Part shown: piece after piece, positions 58,943 to 64,000 of the stretch
Layout of the letters: each line of letters starts with the position of its first letter
Position numbering within the stretch: position 1 is the stretch's first letter
NCBI GenBank assembly: GCA_036847185.1
Contig: DAIUAM010000011.1
Span: 1-64,000 of the forward strand
Direction: 5' to 3'
DNA: 64,000 nucleotides
From: UBA4738 sp002413305
GTDB lineage: Bacteria; Actinomycetota; UBA4738
Made by a program: the position numbers and the translations under genes
The notes under the pieces: generated by a model
Database searches by the model: none
Told to the model about the DNA's origin: nothing
What the model saw: the letters and a program-made list of their open reading frames with translations, nothing else

Positions 58943-60250
58943 ATGACCGACCGCTACGCATCCGAATCGCCACTCTCCGCGACATGGCGTCCGGCGGTCC
59001 GCGAGAAGGCCGTCCTGGTGGGCCTGGTCCTGGGGGAGGGCGAGGAGTCGCTGGACGAACTGGCGGCCCTGGCCCGGGCGGCGGGAGCGGAGCCGGTCGG
59101 GCGAGTGATCCAGTCGCGGGCGGCGCCGGACCCCGCCACGTTCATCGGGAAGGGCAAGCTGGCCGAGGTGCACGACCTGGTGCATGCGACAGGCGCCGAC
59201 GCGGTGATCCTCGACGACGAGCTCTCGCCCGGCCAGCTGCGGAACCTGGAGGAGCGCCTCCGGGTGAAGGTGCTCGACCGCACCGCGCTGATCCTGGACA
59301 TCTTCGCCCTCCACGCCCGGTCCGGGGAGGGCAAGGCGCAGGTCGAGCTCGCCCAGCTGAGCTATCTGCTGCCGAGGCTCCGAGGCTGGGGCGAGGCCAT
59401 GAGCCGGCTGGGCGGTGGTATCGGCACGCGGGGCCCCGGCGAGACCAAGCTCGAGGTGGACCGCCAGCACATCCGCCGGCGGATCACGAAGCTCCGCCGG
59501 GACATTGCGCAGCTGGGGAAGAGCCGCGGGGTGAAACGCGCGGGGCGCGAACGGTCGGGGATCCCCCAGATCGCCCTGGCCGGGTACACGAACGCCGGCA
59601 AGTCCACGCTGTTGAACGCGCTGACGGGCGCCGGGACGCTGGTGGCCGACAAGCCGTTCGCCACGCTCGACCCGAAGACCCGGCGGCTGCACCTGAGCGA
59701 CGGCCGGTGGGCGACGGTCTCGGACACGGTGGGGTTCGTGCGCAAGCTGCCGCACGACCTGGTGGAGGCGTTCAAGTCCACCCTGGAGGAGGTGTCCCGC
59801 GCCGCCCTGGTCCTGCACGTGGCCGACGCGTCGGCCACTGACCTCCCAGATCAGATGCACGCGGTCCGTTCGGTCCTCGCCGAGATCGGGGCGGGCGACC
59901 TTCCCGAGGTGCTGGCCCTGAACAAGTGGGACCTGGTGGACGGGGAGGAGCGGGGCCGGATCCTGCGCCGCCATCCGGACGGCGTCCCGATCTCGGCTCT
60001 GGAGGGCGGCGGGATCGACCGGCTGCTGGACCGACTGGGCGAGACCCTCCCACAACCGCCGATCGAAGTGGACCTGCTTGTCCCGTTCGACCGTCCGGAG
60101 GTCGTGCCCCGGCTGTACCGGCGCGGCCAGGTGCTGAGCGTGGAGGATGTCCCCGAGGGGTCCAGGGTCCGGGCCAGGATCTCGGGTGCCGACCTGCCGG
60201 CCGTGGAGGAGTTCCTGACCCGGCCGGTCAAACGCCGGGTTCGAACCTGA
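58943..60250 (+). CDS. hflX: GTPase HflX
   Basis: HflX is a ribosome-associated GTPase that splits stalled or hibernating ribosomes. The 435-residue product has the N-terminal HflX domain (AVLVGLVLGEG, PATFIGKGKLAEV, RTALILDIFALHARSGEGKAQVELAQL), the GGIGTRGPGETKLEVDRQ helical arm, and the G domain with AGYTNAGKSTLLNAL, DTVGFVRKLPHDLVEAF and LNKWDLV. ATG 58943 has no strong ribosome site but follows an elaborate stem-loop. It converges with lexA, whose stop is 12 nt away. Confidence 0.94.
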   Translation: MTDRYASESPLSATWRPAVREKAVLVGLVLGEGEESLDELAALARAAGAEPVGRVIQSRAAPDPATFIGKGKLAEVHDLVHATGADAVILDDELSPGQLRNLEERLRVKVLDRTALILDIFALHARSGEGKAQVELAQLSYLLPRLRGWGEAMSRLGGGIGTRGPGETKLEVDRQHIRRRITKLRRDIAQLGKSRGVKRAGRERSGIPQIALAGYTNAGKSTLLNALTGAGTLVADKPFATLDPKTRRLHLSDGRWATVSDTVGFVRKLPHDLVEAFKSTLEEVSRAALVLHVADASATDLPDQMHAVRSVLAEIGAGDLPEVLALNKWDLVDGEERGRILRRHPDGVPISALEGGGIDRLLDRLGETLPQPPIEVDLLVPFDRPEVVPRLYRRGQVLSVEDVPEGSRVRARISGADLPAVEEFLTRPVKRRVRT

Positions 60251-60262
60251 CCGCCGAGGCCC

Positions 60263-60877
60263 TCAGAGCTTCCGCAGGACCGCGACCACCTGGCCGAGGA
60301 TCTGCCCGCCGTTGAAGTCGATCGGGACCATCGCGGGGTTCTCGGGGACCAGGACGATCCGGCCGTCCTCGCGGTGGAAGCGCTTGACCGTGGCTTCGTC
60401 CTCCGCCGCACCGGAGAGGAGCGCCGCGACGATGTCGCCCTCGTCGGCATCCTCGCGGCGCTTCACCACGACGATGTCGCCGTCCAGGATGCCCGCCCCG
60501 ATCATGGATTCGCCGGAGACCCGCAGCGCGAAGTGGTCCTCGTGGCCGGCGTACCCCGTGGGAACCACCAGGTAGTCCTCGACGTCCTGGTCGGCCAGCG
60601 TCGGCGCGCCGGCCGAGATCCGTCCCAGAAGGGGGACCGGGACGCCGCCGCCGCGCTCGCGGCGATGCCCCCGGATCTCCATGGCCCGGGGCTTGGTGGG
60701 GTCTCGCTTCAGCATCCCGCGGCGTTCGAGGTTGGCCAGCTGGGCGTGCACGCTGGAGCTGGACGTCAGCCCCACCGCCTCGCCGATCTCCCGGACGGTC
60801 GGCGGGTACCCACGCTGGGCGACCGTCTCGCGGATGTACTCGATGATCCTGCGCTGCCGTGCCGTGATGTCATCCAT
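60263..60877 (-). CDS. lexA: SOS repressor LexA
   Basis: The 204-residue repressor has the winged-helix N-terminus (DITARQRRIIEYIRETVAQRGYPPTVREIGEAVGLTSSSSVHAQL), the Ala-Gly self-cleavage site in GRISAGAP, the catalytic Ser in SGESMIGAGI and the Lys in VVVKRRE. GGAGGAG lies 5 nt before ATG 60877. The divergent region contains three LexA boxes, so it should be autoregulated. The binding site type (CGAACnnnnGTTCG) is the Gram-positive/actinobacterial one. Confidence 0.96.
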   Translation of the reverse strand: MDDITARQRRIIEYIRETVAQRGYPPTVREIGEAVGLTSSSSVHAQLANLERRGMLKRDPTKPRAMEIRGHRRERGGGVPVPLLGRISAGAPTLADQDVEDYLVVPTGYAGHEDHFALRVSGESMIGAGILDGDIVVVKRREDADEGDIVAALLSGAAEDEATVKRFHREDGRIVLVPENPAMVPIDFNGGQILGQVVAVLRKL

Positions 60878-60922
60878 GTCTTCTCCTCCGCCGAGGAAGC
60901 TAGCACGTGAGCACGGTGGGTT

Positions 60923-61000
60923 CAAACATATGTTCGATTCCGCCCTTGACAGCCGAACAGGTGTTCGGCATACTGCCGGCATGGGTCGAACACACGTTCG
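60923..61000. promoter_or_regulatory. Three LexA boxes and the LysM-gene promoter in the lexA divergent region
   Basis: Boxes are CAAACATATGTTCG (60923-60936), CGAACAGGTGTTCG (60954-60967) and CGAACACACGTTCG (60987-61000). A plus-strand promoter TTGACA (60946-60951), 17 nt, CATACT (60969-60974) has box 2 in its spacer. ATG 60981 follows the -10 by 6 nt, so the message is predicted leaderless and box 3 lies in codons 3-7. Confidence 0.9.
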
Positions 61001-61268
61001 CTGGGGCCGGGTCGTTGTTTCCGCCACCCTCGTGCTGGGCGGAGCCGGTCTGCTGGGCTCGCACGGCTGGTCCAGAGGGAGCCGTGGAGCGGCTCCGGTG
61101 GCCCAGCGGATCTACGTGGTCCGTGCCGGGGACACCGTCTGGTCCATCGCCGGGCGCGTCGCCGGGGCCCGGCAGGACCCGCGCCCGGTCGTCGACGCCA
61201 TCCTCGAGCAGAACCGACTCCCCGGTGCGGTCATCATCCCCGGAGAGCGGTTGCTCATCCCGGGCTAG
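60981..61268 (+). CDS. SOS-controlled LysM membrane protein, probable cell-division inhibitor (YneA/DivS/Rv2719c analogue)
   Basis: This 95-residue protein has a basic start, one membrane or signal helix (VVVSATLVLGGAGLLGS) and a LysM peptidoglycan-binding domain (IYVVRAGDTVWSIAGRVAG to GAVIIPGERLLIPG). Divergence from lexA and control by LexA boxes match Bacillus YneA, Corynebacterium DivS and Mycobacterium Rv2719c, which delay division during the SOS response. No hydrolase domain is present. ATG 60981 is the only start that fits the promoter. Its role is inferred from context. Confidence 0.85.
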   Translation: MGRTHVRWGRVVVSATLVLGGAGLLGSHGWSRGSRGAAPVAQRIYVVRAGDTVWSIAGRVAGARQDPRPVVDAILEQNRLPGAVIIPGERLLIPG

Positions 61269-61290
61269 GCCGGGAGTGTTCGGCCCGTCG

Positions 61291-61342
61291 TTGACGGGGC
61301 ATATCTCGGTGGCTACGCTGGTCTGGCCACAACATCTTGTGG
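61291..61342 (+). promoter_or_regulatory. nrdR promoter and NrdR box
   Basis: TTGACG (61291-61296), 17 nt, TACGCT (61314-61319). Just downstream, around the expected +1, is CCACAACATCTTGTGG (61327-61342), identical over 16 nt to a site before nrdJ. The position suits autorepression by NrdR. Confidence 0.8.
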
Positions 61343-61393
61343 TCAGGCCTTGTCAGATGGCCTGCCCCCTCCCTTCCCCGGGGGTGGACATCA

Positions 61394-61870
61394 GTGCGAT
61401 GCCCATGGTGTGCCGGCCAGGACGACAAGGTCGTCGATTCCCGTACCGCTGAGGCCGGCTCCTCGATCCGCCGCCGCCGCGAGTGTCTTACCTGCGGTCG
61501 CCGGTTCACCACGTTCGAGCGCGTCGAGGCCGTGAGCCTGACGGTGGTGAAGCGCGACGGCGCGAAGGAGCCTTTCGACCGGGCCAAGGTCATGTCCGGG
61601 GTGCGCAAGGCGATCAAGAACCGTCCGGTCACCCAGGAACAGGTCGAACGGCTCGCCGAGCGCGTGGAGGAGAAGCTTCGCCGCAAGGGACCGGTGGTCA
61701 CGACCCAGGAGGTCGGGATCGAGGTGCTGGCCCAGCTGCGCCGGCTGGACGACGTCGCCTACCTGCGGTTCGCCAGCGTCTACAAGGATTTCCAGGAGCT
61801 CGACGACTTCGAACGGGAGGTCGGCTTGCTGCTCCAGAAGCGGGTCCCGTCCCGGCCTCGTTCGGGCTGA
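61394..61870 (+). CDS. nrdR: Transcriptional repressor NrdR
   Basis: NrdR represses ribonucleotide reductase genes in response to ATP/dATP. The 158-residue product has the zinc ribbon (VRCPWCAGQDDKVVDSR, RRRECLTCGRRFTTFERVE) and the ATP-cone domain (LTVVKRDGAKEPFDRAKVMSGVRKAIKNRPV). GTG 61394 gives the family start at the zinc ribbon, with GGGGGTGG before it; upstream in-frame starts add non-homologous sequence. nrdJ lies downstream under matching boxes. Confidence 0.95.
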   Translation: MRCPWCAGQDDKVVDSRTAEAGSSIRRRRECLTCGRRFTTFERVEAVSLTVVKRDGAKEPFDRAKVMSGVRKAIKNRPVTQEQVERLAERVEEKLRRKGPVVTTQEVGIEVLAQLRRLDDVAYLRFASVYKDFQELDDFEREVGLLLQKRVPSRPRSG

Positions 61871-62131
61871 GCACGAGCCGAGCGCGGGCTGCTTTCAGAG
61901 CCCTCAAGGGCGGTCTCGACGAACCACAACATCTTGTGGTGTCCGGTCAAGCGCGGGTTGGCAAACCCCACATCTGGGGTGAGAATAGAGGGGTCGAACG
62001 ACTTGACACGGAGCGCTTCCCGGGGGCAGAATCCCGAATCACACGAGTGTGATTTATCCCCAAGTTTGTCCCCACGGATTCCACCGGTGGGGAAGCCTTC
62101 CCCAAGTATGTCGGCTCGACAGGAGGGCGAC
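61871..62131 (+). promoter_or_regulatory. nrdJ control region: two NrdR boxes, two candidate promoters, palindrome and direct repeats
   Basis: NrdR box 1 is CCACAACATCTTGTGG (61924-61939) and box 2 is ACCCCACATCTGGGGT (61965-61980); their centres are 41 bp apart. Box 2 fills the 17-nt spacer of TTGGCA (61958-61963) and GAGAAT (61981-61986). A second promoter is TTGACA (62003-62008), 18 nt, CAGAAT (62027-62032). Near its +1 is AATCACAC-GA-GTGTGATT (62037-62054). A TCCCCAAGTnTGTC direct repeat follows (62057-62070 and 62099-62112), flanking a TCCCCAC/GTGGGGA stem. Confidence 0.75.
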
Positions 62132-64000
62132 GTGGCGACGAAAGAACGGGACCTCGGCATCAAGCGGAGCGGACTCCGGTTCAAGCGGTACTTCACCAAG
62201 GACGGCGTGCACCCCTACGACGAGGTCGAGTGGGAGGTGCGCGACGCTGTCATCCCGAACTACAAGGAGGGCGGGAACGCCTTCGAGCAGCGCGGGGTGG
62301 AGTTTCCGAAGAACTGGTCCCAGAACTCCACGAACATCGTCGCCCAGAAGTACTTCCGCGGGCCGCTCGGCACGCCGCAGCGCGAGTCCAGCGTCCGGCA
62401 GATGATCGGCCGGGTGGTCGACACGATCACCGGGTGGGGCATCAAGGATCGCTATTTCGCCACCGAGACCGATGCCACGGTCTTCGCCGAAGAGCTCTCC
62501 CACTTGCTCGTCCACCAGAAGGCCGCCTTCAACTCGCCGGTCTGGTTCAACGTGGGGGCCGAGGCGAAGCCGCAGTGCAGCGCGTGCTTCATCCTGGCTG
62601 TTGAGGACCGGATGAGCTCCATCCTCAACTGGTACGTCGAAGAGGGCACGATCTTCAAGGGCGGCTCCGGCTCGGGGATCAACCTTTCGGTGCTTCGTTC
62701 GTCCAAGGAGCATCTCCACGGTGGCGGGACGGCCAGCGGACCGGTCAGCTTCATGCGCGGCGCCGACGCGTCCGCCGGGACGATCAAGTCGGGTGGTAAG
62801 ACGCGGCGCGCGGCGAAGATGGTCGTGCTGAACGTCGACCACCCCGACATCCGCGACTTCGTGTGGTGTAAGGCGGTCGAGGAGCGGAAGGCGCGCGTGC
62901 TGCGCGACTTCGGCTTCGACATGGACCTCGACGGCAAGGACAGCCACTCCACCCAGTATCAGAACGCGAACAACTCGGTCCGGGTGACCGACGAGTTCAT
63001 GAAGTCCTATCTCGACGACCGCGACTGGAAGCTGAAGAGCGTGACCACGGGTGAGGCCGTGGAGACCGCCCGGGCTCGCGACATCATGCGGGAGATCGCC
63101 CAGGCGGCTTGGGAATGTGCCGACCCCGGCATGCAGTACGACACGATCATCAACGACTGGCACACCTGCCCGGCCAGCGGCCGGATCAACGCGTCGAACC
63201 CGTGCAGCGAGTACATGCACCTCGACAACAGCGCCTGCAACCTGGCCAGCCTGAACCTGCTGAAGTTCCTGGACGACGACGGGAACTTCGACATCCCGGC
63301 CTTCAAGCACGCCGTCGAGGTCGTGTTCACCGCGCAGGAGATCATCGTCGGCAATTCGAGCTACCCGACGGAGAAGATCGAACGCAACGCCAAGGCCTTC
63401 CGTCAGCTCGGCCTGGGCTACGCGAACCTCGGGGCGCTGCTGATGGCGCGCGGTCTGCCCTACGACTCCGACGGCGGGCGGGCATGGGCGGGCGCGATCA
63501 CCGCGCTGATGACCGGGCACGCCTACCGGACCAGCGCGAAGATCTCCGAGCAGACCGGACCCTTCGCCGGCTACGCGCCGAACCGCGACGCGATGCTCCG
63601 GGTCATGCGCAAGCACCGCGCGGCGGCCGACACGATCGATCCCGAGAAGATCCCCGAGGGCCTGCTCCAGGCGGCGAAGACGGCGTGGGACGAGGCGATC
63701 GGGCTCGGCGAGGAGCACGGCTACCGCAACGCCCAGGCCACCGTGCTGGCTCCCACCGGGACGATCGGCCTGATGATGGACTGCGACACCACGGGCATCG
63801 AGCCCGACCTCGCCCTGGTCAAGAACAAGAAGCTGGTGGGCGGTGGGACCATGCAGATCGTCAACCAGACGGTCCCCCGCGCGCTAGGAAAGCTCGGGTA
63901 CGCCGACGACCAGGTCGACGCGATCGTGGCCTACATCGCCGAGCACAACACGGTCGGTGGCGCTCCGTTCATGAAGGAGGAGCACTATCCCGTGTTCGAC
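62132..64000 (+). CDS. nrdJ: Adenosylcobalamin-dependent ribonucleotide reductase NrdJ (partial, runs off the window)
   Basis: Class II reductase makes deoxyribonucleotides without oxygen or an NrdB subunit. The visible 623 codons start at GTG 62132 after AGGAGG. They show NSPVWFNVG with the redox cysteine in QCSACFI, GGSGSGINLSVLRSS, the active-site NPCSEYMHLDNSACNLASLNL and APTGTIGLMMDCDTTGIEP. The order matches vitamin-B12-dependent NrdJ; the C-terminal part is beyond the window. It is controlled by NrdR boxes and depends on adenosylcobalamin, for which a PduO enzyme is encoded at 40.8-41.4 kb. No B12 riboswitch is seen. Confidence 0.95.
   Translation, partial: MATKERDLGIKRSGLRFKRYFTKDGVHPYDEVEWEVRDAVIPNYKEGGNAFEQRGVEFPKNWSQNSTNIVAQKYFRGPLGTPQRESSVRQMIGRVVDTITGWGIKDRYFATETDATVFAEELSHLLVHQKAAFNSPVWFNVGAEAKPQCSACFILAVEDRMSSILNWYVEEGTIFKGGSGSGINLSVLRSSKEHLHGGGTASGPVSFMRGADASAGTIKSGGKTRRAAKMVVLNVDHPDIRDFVWCKAVEERKARVLRDFGFDMDLDGKDSHSTQYQNANNSVRVTDEFMKSYLDDRDWKLKSVTTGEAVETARARDIMREIAQAAWECADPGMQYDTIINDWHTCPASGRINASNPCSEYMHLDNSACNLASLNLLKFLDDDGNFDIPAFKHAVEVVFTAQEIIVGNSSYPTEKIERNAKAFRQLGLGYANLGALLMARGLPYDSDGGRAWAGAITALMTGHAYRTSAKISEQTGPFAGYAPNRDAMLRVMRKHRAAADTIDPEKIPEGLLQAAKTAWDEAIGLGEEHGYRNAQATVLAPTGTIGLMMDCDTTGIEPDLALVKNKKLVGGGTMQIVNQTVPRALGKLGYADDQVDAIVAYIAEHNTVGGAPFMKEEHYPVFD

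Noticed and set aside
62033..62131. Possible cobalamin riboswitch before nrdJ
   Set aside because: The region is under 100 nt after the likely start site and lacks the B12 box and multi-arm core; it is explained better by the NrdR boxes and small palindromes.

Overview
This 64 kb window is a GC-rich, almost wholly coding stretch of bacterial chromosome. Nearly every gene is on the plus strand. I see no insertion sequence, prophage, CRISPR array, tRNA or rRNA. The conserved order (comM-dprA-xer-whiG/fliA sigma, then rpsB-tsf-pyrH-frr-cdsA-dxr-rseP-ispG-proS, rimP-nusA-ylxR-infB-ylxP-rbfA-nrnA-truB-ribF-rpsO-pnp, recA-recX-rny-miaB-miaA-dapF, hflX, lexA, nrdR-nrdJ), the Gram-positive LexA box CGAACnnnnGTTCG, the NrdR box, a RodZ-like protein, an AfsR/SARP-type regulator and many GTG/TTG starts point to a deep-branching or uncultured actinobacterium. 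That assignment is inference; no marker was compared with a database.

Layout. 1-7.2 kb: DNA uptake and recombination (comM end, dprA, Xer recombinase), a WhiG/FliA-class sigma factor, an M23 peptidase, a membrane-anchored beta-propeller and an unidentified membrane protein. 7.3-21.1 kb: translation and lipid/isoprenoid genes, interrupted by an OmpR-type two-component system and yjbQ. 21.2-24.1 kb: an accessory island with a small secreted protein, a frameshifted serine hydrolase, a lipoyl-less acyltransferase and a 93-residue orphan. 24.2-36.9 kb: the nus/infB operon, pseudouridine and flavin genes, rpsO-pnp, an M16 peptidase and dapB. 36.9-41.4 kb: a second accessory island with a beta-propeller lipoprotein divergent from a membrane-bound BTAD regulator that carries its own propeller, followed by three small enzymes including a PduO cobalamin adenosyltransferase. 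41.5-60.3 kb: dapA, RNase J, ftsK, rodZ-like, pgsA, cinA, thpR, recA-recX, RNase Y, miaB-miaA, dapF, a DapL-type aminotransferase and hflX. 60.3-64 kb: lexA divergent from a LysM protein, nrdR and the start of the B12-dependent ribonucleotide reductase nrdJ, which runs off the window.

How the genes work together. dapA, dapB, dapF and a DapL-like aminotransferase form a complete aminotransferase route to meso-diaminopimelate. dxr and ispG are two MEP-pathway steps. cdsA and pgsA act in phospholipid synthesis. RNase J, RNase Y and PNPase form an RNA-decay set. LexA boxes at recA and in the lexA/LysM region define an SOS circuit with a probable division inhibitor. NrdR boxes at nrdR and nrdJ define dNTP control, and the adenosyltransferase can supply the cofactor NrdJ needs.

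The most unusual signals are regulatory. They include an intrinsic terminator between promoter and first gene of the nus operon, structured leaders before rny, pnp and hflX, and a recurrent TAnnnT box 6-9 nt before start codons that implies leaderless transcripts. Two genes have a strong Shine-Dalgarno sequence placed before an ACG or ATC codon. RpsB and CdsA carry very long acidic extensions, and a 35-bp exact tandem duplication lies at the dapF/dapL junction.
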